A stretch of 64,000 nt of DNA from Bradyrhizobium altum (GTDB lineage: Bacteria; Pseudomonadota; Alphaproteobacteria; Rhizobiales; Xanthobacteraceae). Of this stretch, positions 25,801 through 33,442 are shown piece by piece; the stretch's first letter is position 1; every line of letters begins with the position of its first letter. The translations under genes and the position numbers were made by a program. The notes below the pieces were generated by a model. It worked only from the letters and a program-made list of their open reading frames with translations. It ran no database searches and was not told the DNA's origin. The stretch lies in NCBI RefSeq assembly GCF_020889705.1, contig NZ_JACMYP010000012.1, positions 1-64,000 of the forward strand, in the 5' to 3' direction.

Positions 25801-26420
25801 TGAAGATCGGGCCCGACGATCTCTTCCTGATCATCGACGTGCAGAACGATTTCTGCCCCGGCGGCGCGCTGGCGGTGGCCGACGGCGATGCCGTTGTGCC
25901 TGTCGTCAACCGGCTCGCCGCGCACTTCGATCACGTCGTGCTGACCCAGGACTGGCATCCGGCGGGGCACAGCTCGTTTGCGACCTCGCATCCAGGTGCG
26001 GTGCCGTTTTCCTCGATCACCATGCCCTATGGGCCGCAGACGCTGTGGCCGGATCATTGCATCCAGGGCACGGCCGGCGCCGCATTTCATCCCGACCTCG
26101 CAACCGATCGGGCCGAGCTCGTGATCCGCAAGGGGTTCCGTGGCGCGATCGATTCCTATTCGGCGTTCTTCGAGAACGACCGCAAGACGCCGACCGGGCT
26201 CGCCGGCTATCTGCGCGAGCGCGGCCTCAAGCGCGTCGTGATGGCCGGGCTCGCCACCGATTTTTGCGTGCAGTATTCGGCGCTCGACGCGCGGCGGCTC
26301 AGCTTCGAGACCACGGTCGTGCTGCCGGGCTGCCGCGCCATTGATCTCGGCGGTTCGCTTGCTGCCGCCACGGCGGCGATGCGCGAGGCCGGCGTGGCGC
26401 TTGTCGAGGAGATTCCCTGA
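25800..26420 (+). CDS. pncA: Nicotinamidase / isochorismatase family
   Basis: A 206-aa protein. The catalytic triad of nicotinamidases is visible: Asp13 in IIDVQNDFCPGG, Lys111 in VIRKGF and Cys156 in LATDFCVQYS. The metal-site residues are Asp51, His53 and His57 in DWHPAGH. It converts nicotinamide to nicotinate and ammonia in the cytosol for the NAD salvage pathway. Its start codon shares a base with the nadX stop (TGATG). Confidence 0.88.
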   Translation: MKIGPDDLFLIIDVQNDFCPGGALAVADGDAVVPVVNRLAAHFDHVVLTQDWHPAGHSSFATSHPGAVPFSSITMPYGPQTLWPDHCIQGTAGAAFHPDLATDRAELVIRKGFRGAIDSYSAFFENDRKTPTGLAGYLRERGLKRVVMAGLATDFCVQYSALDARRLSFETTVVLPGCRAIDLGGSLAAATAAMREAGVALVEEIP

Positions 26421-26508
26421 GCGTGGCCGGGTCGGGGCAAAAACCATTGTTTTGACTGGCCTTTTGTTCTAATCCCCAGCCGTTGATGATCACGCCAGCG
26501 GAGCTTTC

Positions 26509-27495
26509 GTGTCGGGACAGGTTTTGCGGATAGGGACGCGCAAGAGCGCGATGGCGCTCGCGCAGACGGACGAGGTCGCGCGGCTGCTGCGCGCCTCGGC
26601 GCCGGACCTTGCCGTCGAAATCGTCAGGTTCGAGACCCGCGGCGACCAGGACCAGACCAGCAAGCTGTTGCGTCACGGCGGCAAGGGCGGCGCCTTCGTC
26701 GCCGAGATCCGCGAAGCCATGCGTGCCGGCACTCTGCAGGCTGCAATGCACTCGCTGAAGGACGTGCCGGGCAATGAGGAGACGCCGGGGCTCGTCCTCG
26801 CCGCGATGCTGGCGCGCGATGCCGCCAATGACAGCCTCGTGTTGCGGCCGGGCCTGACGCTGGATGCGTTTCGCGCCTCGCGCGGCAAGGGCTTCATGAT
26901 CGGCACCAATGCCGTGCGCCGCGCCGCCTATCTGCGGAGGCTGTTTCCGGAGGCGACGGTCATTCATTTCCGCGGTGCCGCCGACACGCGAATTGCAAAA
27001 CTAGATCGCGGCGCCAAGCAGCGGCTGCCCGATGGCGGCGAGGTGGGGCCGGCGGATGCGCTGGTGATGGCGCGCTCCGGTCTCGAGCGCATCGGCATGA
27101 CCGCGCGCATCGCACATGATTTCTCCGTCGACGAGATGCTGCCGGCGGTCGGTCAGGGCATCGTCGCGGTCGAATGCGTCGCGACCGACTGGGCGACGCG
27201 TGCGCGGCTTGCCGGGATCGACAACGCGCAGTCGCGGCTTGCGGCCGAGGCCGAGCGCGAGGTGCTGTGGGTGCTCAACGGCCATTGCAATTCGCCGATC
27301 GCCGGCCACGCCACGCTCGCTGGAAACGAGATGACGCTGCGCGCCTCGGTGCTCGACGAGGCCGGTGCCGGCTTCATCGAGGTGACGCGGCGCGGGCCGG
27401 CGGACCGGCCGCGCGAGCTCGGCCGCGCCGTCGGGATGGAGCTGCTTGCGAAGGGCGCCGCCGAGATCATCGCCCGGACCCGGGTCGACGAATAG
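26509..27495 (+). CDS. hemC: Porphobilinogen deaminase (hydroxymethylbilane synthase), divergent
   Basis: A 328-aa enzyme joining four porphobilinogen units for haem synthesis. The dipyrromethane-cofactor cysteine is Cys260 (LNGHCNSPIAG). Active-site residues Lys84/Asp85 (HSLKDVP), Arg137/Arg138, Arg155 and Arg161 are all kept. The surrounding text is unusual: GTNAVRRAAYLRRLF replaces the usual SLRRxAQL region, and EKGLF is replaced by RHGGKGGAF. The start is GTG 26509 with GGAG upstream. The gene is alone, not beside hemD or hemE, so it may be a second, specialised copy. It is convergent with the crotonase gene. Confidence 0.8.
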   Translation: MSGQVLRIGTRKSAMALAQTDEVARLLRASAPDLAVEIVRFETRGDQDQTSKLLRHGGKGGAFVAEIREAMRAGTLQAAMHSLKDVPGNEETPGLVLAAMLARDAANDSLVLRPGLTLDAFRASRGKGFMIGTNAVRRAAYLRRLFPEATVIHFRGAADTRIAKLDRGAKQRLPDGGEVGPADALVMARSGLERIGMTARIAHDFSVDEMLPAVGQGIVAVECVATDWATRARLAGIDNAQSRLAAEAEREVLWVLNGHCNSPIAGHATLAGNEMTLRASVLDEAGAGFIEVTRRGPADRPRELGRAVGMELLAKGAAEIIARTRVDE

Positions 27496-27521
27496 CGTCC
27501 GCCGTCGTCGCGATCGATTTC

Positions 27522-28310
27522 TCAGGCGATGTCGGCGAAATCGCCGTGCCGGCCCTTGCCCGCCGCGAAGCGGCGTGCGCCGGCCTCGGTCTCCCCGCTC
27601 GCAACCGTCGCAAGCCCGAGACGAAACTCGTTCAGCGTGGCCTGGTCCCAGCCGAGCTCCCATTGCTCGATCGCGGAGAGCCGGTCGCTGCGCAACGCTG
27701 CCTGCGGCAGGCGGCACAGATCATGGGCGAGGCTGCGCGCCTCAGTGAGCGCCGTGCCGGGTGCGACCACGCGGTTGGCGAGCCCGATCCGTCCAGCCTC
27801 CTCGCCGGAGACGCCGCGTCCGGTGAGGATCATGTCCATCGCGCGGCTGTGCCCGATCAGCCGCGGCAGTCGTACGGTGCCGAGATCCATCAACGGCACG
27901 CCGAAGCGCCGGCAATAGACGCCGAAGGTGGCATCGCGCGCGGCGACCCGGAGATCGCACCAGATCGCAAGCTCGAGCCCGCCCGCCACGGCCGGCCCCT
28001 CGACTGCGGCGATCACCGGCTTCGACAGCTTCATCCGCGTCGGGCCCATCGGGCCGTTGCCGTTCTCGACACGGTGGCCGCGATGGCCGGCCGCGGTGCG
28101 CTTCAGGTCGAAGCCCGCGCAGAACGCGCCGCCCGCGCCGGTCAGGATCGCGACCGACAGCGACGGATCGCGATCGAAGGTGCGAAACGCCTGTGCCAGC
28201 CCCTGCGCGGTCTCCGGATTGACCGCGTTGCGCGCCTCGTCATAGCGGTCGATGGTCACGATCGCGATGGCCTGCTCGGTTCGATATTTGACGGTCGGGT
28301 GGTCCAGCAT
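27522..28310 (-). CDS. Enoyl-CoA hydratase/isomerase (crotonase) family
   Basis: A 262-aa cytosolic enzyme. The CoA oxyanion-hole segments are visible: GAGGAFCAGFDLK near residue 65 and EGPAVAGGLELAIWCDL near 107-125. The segment that usually carries the second catalytic Glu reads GVPLMDLGTVRLP, so the acid pair differs from classical crotonase. Hydratase, isomerase or hydrolase activity cannot be decided. It follows the Rieske oxygenase by 32 bp on the same strand, suggesting a shared catabolic role under the LysR regulator. Confidence 0.8.
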   Translation of the reverse strand: MLDHPTVKYRTEQAIAIVTIDRYDEARNAVNPETAQGLAQAFRTFDRDPSLSVAILTGAGGAFCAGFDLKRTAAGHRGHRVENGNGPMGPTRMKLSKPVIAAVEGPAVAGGLELAIWCDLRVAARDATFGVYCRRFGVPLMDLGTVRLPRLIGHSRAMDMILTGRGVSGEEAGRIGLANRVVAPGTALTEARSLAHDLCRLPQAALRSDRLSAIEQWELGWDQATLNEFRLGLATVASGETEAGARRFAAGKGRHGDFADIA

Positions 28311-28342
28311 GCTCGGTTCTCGGTCCGCAGTGTTGGAGTGGA

Positions 28343-29473
28343 TCAGCGGGCGCCAGTGCGGCTCTCGATGATCGCAGCCAAGTTCTGGTGAAAATGCCTG
28401 ATCGCGCCTTCGAACAGGCCGAAGGTGAAGTGGGCATTCGCCCGGGTTGCGAGCCCGCGCTGCGCGGCGCAGGCCATCTCGCGATCTTCGGCCGCGCCAG
28501 CGGTGACGAAGTCGCGTCCCTGGGCGACCGCGGCGCGGCCGTCTTCCGCGGCGGTCTGGTTCGATAGCGTGTAGGTGACGAGCCGGGTGCGATCCGCGGC
28601 GAGCGGCTCGAGCACCGTCATCAACCGGTTGGTCGGGAAGGTCGACAGCATCACGTTCGGAAACAGGTGATAGACATGCGTCAGCATGCCGGTCGTCTTG
28701 CGCTCGCCCGGCGGCACATTGCGCAGTTTCTCGATGCGCCGATAGGGGAAGCTGATCCGGCTGTTGCGGCCGAAGGCTTCGATCACGTTGAGATTGTCGT
28801 ATTGCAGCGGATAGAACGTATCCTGGTGCGTCGATCGGATGTGGTAGCCTTCGAGAAACCCTTCAGCGACGATCTTCCAGTTGGCCTCGACCTCCTGCGT
28901 CGTGGTCGCGTAGAGCTTCCAGTCGTCACCGAACAGCGCTGGCAAGTCGCCGGCGTCTGACGTTGCGGCGGGATCGTCCTGCGAAATGAACACCAGGCCG
29001 TCGCGCTCGATGCAGGTGAGCGGCACGAGGCCATGCGTGCTCCTGTCGAGGCCGGGAAAGCCGTGGTCATCGGGGATGCCGCGGAGCCGGCCGTCGAGGC
29101 CGTAGGTCCAGCCGTGATAACGGCAGGTCAACGCCTTCCGGCAGCCGGCGCCGTCCACCAACTGCACGCCGCGGTGACGGCATGCATTGCGGAAGGCGCG
29201 CGCGACGCCATCAGCGCCGCGGATCGCGACAACGGGCGTCATCGCCGCGTCGCGCGCGACACAGGCGCCGATCTCGGCGAGCGCAGCCGACGGGCAGAAC
29301 GGCGTCAGCGTGCGGCGGAACACATGTTCGATCTCGGCCGCGAAGCGATCCTGCGACAGATAATGCGCGACGGGTTCATGCCAGACGCCGTCGCTGAGAT
29401 CGGTCGATTTGGCGTCGATATGCCTGAGGATGCGGTCGACGATGGATGCTTCGTCCGCGAGCTGTGTCGTCAT
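28343..29473 (-). CDS. Rieske aromatic-ring-hydroxylating (di)oxygenase alpha subunit
   Basis: A 376-aa oxygenase. The Rieske [2Fe-2S] ligands are Cys98-His100 (NACRHRG) and Cys117-His120 (TCRYHGW). The mononuclear iron site EGFLEGYHIRSTHQ lies near residue 215, with a later Asp expected. I chose the ATG at 29473, preceded by GGGAGGA, because upstream codons are not conserved-looking. No beta subunit, ferredoxin or reductase is adjacent, as is usual for the homotrimeric demethylase/oxygenase group. It is divergent from a LysR regulator over a perfect 27-bp palindrome. Confidence 0.85.
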   Translation of the reverse strand: MTTQLADEASIVDRILRHIDAKSTDLSDGVWHEPVAHYLSQDRFAAEIEHVFRRTLTPFCPSAALAEIGACVARDAAMTPVVAIRGADGVARAFRNACRHRGVQLVDGAGCRKALTCRYHGWTYGLDGRLRGIPDDHGFPGLDRSTHGLVPLTCIERDGLVFISQDDPAATSDAGDLPALFGDDWKLYATTTQEVEANWKIVAEGFLEGYHIRSTHQDTFYPLQYDNLNVIEAFGRNSRISFPYRRIEKLRNVPPGERKTTGMLTHVYHLFPNVMLSTFPTNRLMTVLEPLAADRTRLVTYTLSNQTAAEDGRAAVAQGRDFVTAGAAEDREMACAAQRGLATRANAHFTFGLFEGAIRHFHQNLAAIIESRTGAR

Positions 29474-29569
29474 TGCCGTCCTCCCGCTCGGTCGGCCGGG
29501 CTTGCCGCCGGTCCGCTTCGAGCGACAGGATTTCGTATTGCGCCCCACGCGACAAGCGAAACGAGCCGG

Positions 29570-29596
29570 GTTCGGATGAATGACATTCATCCGAAC
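29570..29596. promoter_or_regulatory. 27-bp perfect palindrome, candidate LysR operator
   Basis: GTTCGGATGAATG (29570-29582), one A, then CATTCATCCGAAC (29584-29596). It lies between the divergent Rieske oxygenase (start 29473) and LysR gene (start 29644), the classical place for a LysR recognition site. Confidence 0.75.
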
Positions 29597-29643
29597 TTAC
29601 TTTTCGCGCGACATCGACGGGGGCCGGCCGCTAGGATCGGCTG

Positions 29644-30597
29644 ATGAGCAGGAACAACCCGAGGCCGCCGGGGCGCCGGCCACCGTCGCAGGGGAGGGAC
29701 GATCTCGCCGCAGCGAGCCTTCGGCCGGCGCATTTGCTGGCACTGCAGGCGTTCGATGTCGCGGTCAGGCTCGGCAGCTTCAAGGAGGCGGCCGGCGTGC
29801 TCAACGTCAGCGCCTCGGCTATCAGCCACCGTATCCGCAATCTCGAAGTCCATCTCGGCGTCGCGCTGTTTCACCGCGCCCATCGCGTGGTTCGACCGAC
29901 GCACGCCGGCGAGAGACTGGCCGCTGCGACCGGCCGCGCCTTCGCGCTGCTGGCGCAGGCGGAGTCGGCAGTCGAGGCGGCTGGCCAGCACCGGCTGCGG
30001 CTGAAGGTGCTGCCGCAATTCGCGTCGGCGTGGCTGATCCCGCGCCTGTCCTCGTTCCTCACCCAGCATTCCGGGATCGATCTCGCGATCGAGACCTCGA
30101 ACCGGAATGTCGATTTCGAGACCGAGGCGTTCGATGCCGGCATCAGCTTCGGCCCCGACAAGCCCGAAGCCGTCGTCGCAAATCGCCTGATGGAGGTGAG
30201 GACCGTTCCGGTCGGTGCGCCGGCGCTGGCGCGGCGGTTGAAGCTGCGCACCGCAGGCGACCTTGGCCGCGCCGCGCTGATCCATGTGACGACATTCCCC
30301 GCAGCCTGGCCGCTCTGGTTCAGGCATGCCGGCGAGCCTGTGCCGCCCGCGACGCGCGCGATCTCGGTCGACAGCTTTGTGGCCGCGCTGCAGGCTGCCG
30401 AACGCGGCGCCGGCGTCGCGCTCGCGCTCGAACCCTTCATCGGGGAAAGTGAGCGGCGCGGTACGATCCGCCGGCTCTTGCCGGTCGGTCATGTGACCGG
30501 CAGTTATTGGCTGGTTCATCCGCCGGGCGCGCAGCGCAATCGCGCGCTGCAGACATTCAAGAAGTGGCTGTTGGCCGAGCTCGCGAAGCCCGATTAG
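29644..30597 (+). CDS. LysR family regulator, GcvA-like
   Basis: A 317-aa regulator. The N-terminal helix-turn-helix (about 30-88) reads FKEAAGVLNVSASAISHRIR, with the LEVHLGVALFHR recognition region following. A LysR substrate-binding domain covers about 115-310 (LKVLPQFASAWLIPRL is typical of the GcvA subgroup). It is divergent from the Rieske oxygenase and crotonase operon, which is its likely target. Its inducer is probably the oxygenase substrate. Confidence 0.87.
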   Translation: MSRNNPRPPGRRPPSQGRDDLAAASLRPAHLLALQAFDVAVRLGSFKEAAGVLNVSASAISHRIRNLEVHLGVALFHRAHRVVRPTHAGERLAAATGRAFALLAQAESAVEAAGQHRLRLKVLPQFASAWLIPRLSSFLTQHSGIDLAIETSNRNVDFETEAFDAGISFGPDKPEAVVANRLMEVRTVPVGAPALARRLKLRTAGDLGRAALIHVTTFPAAWPLWFRHAGEPVPPATRAISVDSFVAALQAAERGAGVALALEPFIGESERRGTIRRLLPVGHVTGSYWLVHPPGAQRNRALQTFKKWLLAELAKPD

Positions 30598-30598
30598 C

Positions 30599-30689
30599 GC
30601 TTCGGTTCTGATTCAATCAGTACCGAAGCTCTCTTATTTTGACGCGTTCTCTTCACGCGAACCGGTGTCCACTTCGCTCGAAAACGCTC
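30599..30689 (-). repeat. GCGTTTTCGAGCGAAG repeat, copy 1 (overlaps the DUF1045 3' end)
   Basis: Read on the reverse strand: a GCGTTTTCGAGCGAAGTGG core, ..GGTTCGCGTGAAGAGAACGC, then a hairpin AGCTTCGG..CCGAAGC. The same unit occurs at 44474, 50445 and 57084. The stop and last codons of the DUF1045 gene lie inside it. Confidence 0.85.
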
Positions 30690-31377
30690 TCGCTCGCAAC
30701 GGCCAGCTGCCGATGATGCAGAAGCGGGATGCGCTGTCGGCTTGCTTGAACAGCGCGATGCGGTCGATCGCGAGCGTCGCAAGGTCGATCGCGGCGAACC
30801 GCTCGCGCAGCCGCGCCACGATCGGGCCCCGCCGCTCCTCGCTCAGCCGTCCGGTCAGGGTCATGTGGAAGCGGAATTCCTCCATGACATAAGGATAGCC
30901 CCAGCGATCGAGATAGTCGCGCTGCCGCTCCGTGAGCCGTTGGGGCCTGCGCCGCGCGCGATCGTCCGGCGTCAGCGGCGCACGGAACGTGTCGAATTCG
31001 GTGACGCAATCGGCGGCGAGCTGTTGCAGATCATCGGAGCGGCTCGCCGGGATCACGGCGATGAAGCCGCTGATGGCATCGACAACAGGTTCGATCACCG
31101 GAATGCGCCGCGCGCGGTCGGCGAACGCCGCGCAGGCATCGAGGAGCTCGGACTCGTTCCTGCCATAGGCAAGCGCAGCGGGTGCCTTGAGCGTCGCGTG
31201 AAAGCCGTATTTGCGCGGATCTTCCGTCACCTCGCGCCAGTCGGGCGCAACGCCATCGGGAAACGGCAGGTCGTCGCCTGACACGGCATCGTAGCCGAGC
31301 AGCGCCGAACCGAAGCGGTGCAGGGCGCTGTCGGGTGACGGCGCATAATAGATCGCGTAGCGCGGGGTGTTGGCCAT
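30634..31377 (-). CDS. DUF1045 protein, phosphonate-linked 2H phosphoesterase-like
   Basis: A 247-aa protein with two H-x-T motifs, His60-Ala-Thr62 (GFHATLKAP) and His171-Met-Thr173 (FRFHMTLTG). These are the signature of 2H phosphoesterases, which act on cyclic phosphates. The DUF1045 family is repeatedly found with phn genes. This locus lacks phnP, whose cyclic phosphodiesterase opens the ribosyl-1,2-cyclic phosphate made by C-P lyase, so I infer that DUF1045 could fill that step. The last 17 or so residues (AFSSEVDTGSREENASK) come from a dispersed repeat and are probably not functional. It is the final gene of the leftward PhoB-linked operon. Confidence 0.8.
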   Translation of the reverse strand: MANTPRYAIYYAPSPDSALHRFGSALLGYDAVSGDDLPFPDGVAPDWREVTEDPRKYGFHATLKAPAALAYGRNESELLDACAAFADRARRIPVIEPVVDAISGFIAVIPASRSDDLQQLAADCVTEFDTFRAPLTPDDRARRRPQRLTERQRDYLDRWGYPYVMEEFRFHMTLTGRLSEERRGPIVARLRERFAAIDLATLAIDRIALFKQADSASRFCIIGSWPLRARAFSSEVDTGSREENASK

Positions 31378-31397
31378 GGCGGCAGAATAGGTCCTGA

Positions 31398-32570
31398 CTA
31401 TGCTGCCGCAACCGTCTTGCGCGGTGCGAGCGAATGAACGAGGCAGCTCGCGTCCGCCAGATGCACCAGCCGTCCGGCTGATATCACGGCGACGATGCGC
31501 GGCCGCAGCGGCGCCGTGTCGTCGACGACGATGATGTCGGCGCGGCGGCCGGCGGCGATCACGCCGCGATCGGCAAGCCCTGCCGCGCGTGCCGGTGCCG
31601 ACGAGATCAGGTCCCAGGCCTTGGTGAGCGGCAGGATGCCATCGGCGGCGAGGCGGAACGCGGCGAGCCGTTGTGCCGGATAATAGTAGTCCGACGCCAG
31701 CACCGAGCAGAGGCCCTGTGCGATCATGTCGGATGCCTTGGTCCAGCCGGTGTGGCTGCCGCCGCGCACCACGTTCGGAGCGCCGAATACGATGAAGTCG
31801 CCCGCGGCCGCGGCATCGCGCGCTGTCTCTTCATTGACAGGGAATTCGGCGATCGTGGCGCCGAGCGCGCGAAACTCCTGGCGCATCGCCGGGCTGTTGT
31901 CGTCATGCGAGAGCATCCGAATGTTCGCCGCGCGCGCAGCAGCAGCCAGTCGCGCGATCGAGGCGGGTACCTCGGGACGGCGCGCCACGATCCGATCGAG
32001 CATGCCGTTGACGGCTTCGATGGAGAGCCCGGTGCGTTCGGCCAGCTGGTTGCGCTTCTTCGGCTTGACGTTGCTGTGGTCGTTGAAGGCGAACAGGTCG
32101 ATGCGGCCTTCGGTGAGCCATTGAATGATCTCAGCCTCGGCCTCGAGATTGTGGGTCTCGTGACGCAGGTGGAAGCGCGTATCGGCGGCGAGCTGCGGCC
32201 GCAGCGCCTCGATCGCATTGAGCAGCTTGCGCGCATTGTCCGCGCTGCGCAGGCCGGGCTCCCACGACCAGGTCGTGCCATGGAAGACGGTGGTGATGCC
32301 GTTGGCGATCGCCTGCCGGTCGCTGTCAACGAGCGCCACGTCGGTCGGGAAATCGACGCCGGGGCGCGGCATCATCTGCCGCTCGAACGCATCGCCGTGC
32401 AGGTCGATGATGCCGGGCAGCACCAGCAGGCCGCCGGCATTGATGTGGAGCGCGGCGCGGCCCTGTTCGGCGTCGAGCGCGCCGATGTCGCGGCCTGAGG
32501 TCCGCAGCGAGGTCTCGACCAAGGCACCGTCAACCAGCGTGCGTCCGCCCTCGATGAAAATGTCCGTCAC
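31398..32570 (-). CDS. PhnM-like amidohydrolase (second copy)
   Basis: A 390-aa metal-dependent hydrolase of the PhnM family, which removes pyrophosphate from ribose methylphosphonate triphosphate. It differs from the main PhnM at 42731: the first metal motif is LHGDAFERQMMPRPGV instead of LHTDHLEMHYVPRPKV. Shared parts include FNDHSNVKP (compare LMDHTPGQR), LSHDDN, GAPNVVRGGSHTG and the LASDYYYPA end. It lies 14 bp after the acyltransferase and 20 bp before DUF1045, so it is in one leftward operon. It may be a specialised paralogue rather than a spare copy. Confidence 0.8.
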   Translation of the reverse strand: MTDIFIEGGRTLVDGALVETSLRTSGRDIGALDAEQGRAALHINAGGLLVLPGIIDLHGDAFERQMMPRPGVDFPTDVALVDSDRQAIANGITTVFHGTTWSWEPGLRSADNARKLLNAIEALRPQLAADTRFHLRHETHNLEAEAEIIQWLTEGRIDLFAFNDHSNVKPKKRNQLAERTGLSIEAVNGMLDRIVARRPEVPASIARLAAAARAANIRMLSHDDNSPAMRQEFRALGATIAEFPVNEETARDAAAAGDFIVFGAPNVVRGGSHTGWTKASDMIAQGLCSVLASDYYYPAQRLAAFRLAADGILPLTKAWDLISSAPARAAGLADRGVIAAGRRADIIVVDDTAPLRPRIVAVISAGRLVHLADASCLVHSLAPRKTVAAA

Positions 32571-32584
32571 GATACGGGGCTCCG

Positions 32585-33232
32585 TTATTGATTCTGTGAT
32601 TGGGATACGGCCTCGGCCTCATACTTGTCGAGGAATTCCTCGACCGCGAGCTTGCGGAAGTCGGGCAGGACACGACGAAGTGTTTCGTGATCCCAGTCCC
32701 ACCACGCGAGCGCTGTCAGGCGATCCGCTGCTGTCTCGGAGAAGCGCCGCTTGACCGGCCGCGCCGGATTACCGGCAACGATGGTGTAGGCGGGCACATC
32801 CTTGGTCACGATCGCGCCTGCAGCGACGACAGCGCCGGTTCCGACGTTCCGGCCCGGCAGCAGGATCGCACCGTGACCGATCCAGACGTCATGGCCGATA
32901 TGCACGTGATGCGCACGTCGCCAGTTGAAGAAGTCGGTGTCGTCGCTTTCTCCGGGAAAATAGGTGCTGGCGCGGTAGGTGAAATGCGCCTGCGTCGCAC
33001 GATGCATCGGGTGGTTGCCGGGATTGATGCGGGTCATCGCCGCGATCGAGCAGAACTTGCCGATCGAGGTGTAGGTGATCTGGCTGTCGTTCACGACGTA
33101 GGAATAGTCGTCCATGCTGACTTCAAGCAGGATCGCGCGCGCGCCGACCTCGGTATACTTGCCGAGCTTGCTCTCGCGCACCGACGCAGTCGGGTCGATC
33201 GTCGGCACAACCGAGAGTGTTTTTCCGGCCAT
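32585..33232 (-). CDS. Hexapeptide-repeat acyltransferase of phosphonate clusters (DapH/CAT-like)
   Basis: A 215-aa left-handed beta-helix acetyltransferase. The xenobiotic acetyltransferase catalytic His lies in the region [15 protein letters not shown], and hexapeptide turns follow in [17 protein letters not shown] and [17 protein letters not shown] chose the ATG at 33232 (GGAGG 6 bp upstream) over starts at 33289-33313, because the latter would place a clear PhoB box inside the coding region. Proteins of this type accompany phn operons and may acetylate aminoalkylphosphonates, the job of PhnO in enterics; that role is inference. Confidence 0.75.
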   Translation of the reverse strand: MAGKTLSVVPTIDPTASVRESKLGKYTEVGARAILLEVSMDDYSYVVNDSQITYTSIGKFCSIAAMTRINPGNHPMHRATQAHFTYRASTYFPGESDDTDFFNWRRAHHVHIGHDVWIGHGAILLPGRNVGTGAVVAAGAIVTKDVPAYTIVAGNPARPVKRRFSETAADRLTALAWWDWDHETLRRVLPDFRKLAVEEFLDKYEAEAVSQSQNQ

Positions 33233-33300
33233 CAGGGCCTCCGCAAAACTTGTAAATCTTTGGTTTCCGGGGAGATGCAGGCTCGTCATCGGGATGCTTG

Positions 33301-33331
33301 ATGACAGCATCATGACGTTGCGATGACGTCA
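33301..33331 (-). promoter_or_regulatory. PhoB box, three half-sites, leftward operon
   Basis: TGAC begins at 33302, 33313 and 33324, exactly 11 bp apart. On the reverse strand these read ACGTCA, ACGTCA and CTGTCAT, matching the PhoB direct-repeat consensus CTGTCAT. It lies 69 bp upstream of the acyltransferase start. Confidence 0.7.
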
Positions 33332-33378
33332 AACGAACGGCAGGGAAGGGGTGTGGACGATCGCCGCACTGCAACGTC

Positions 33379-33397
33379 ACGTCACATAACTGTCAAG
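33379..33397 (+). promoter_or_regulatory. PhoB box upstream of phnC
   Basis: ACGTCAC (33379-33385) and CTGTCAA (33390-33396) form an 11-bp-period direct repeat, close to the PhoB consensus, 46 bp before the phnC start. Confidence 0.7.
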
Positions 33398-33442
33398 CAC
33401 CGGGGATAGCGATGGCCCAACGCGACGCGGTTGGAGCATTGC

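Noticed and set aside
32585..33313. Longer acyltransferase start at 33289-33313
   Set aside because: It would put an 11-bp-period PhoB box at or inside the coding start, has no Shine-Dalgarno and adds residues not expected for the family; ATG 33232 has GGAGG.
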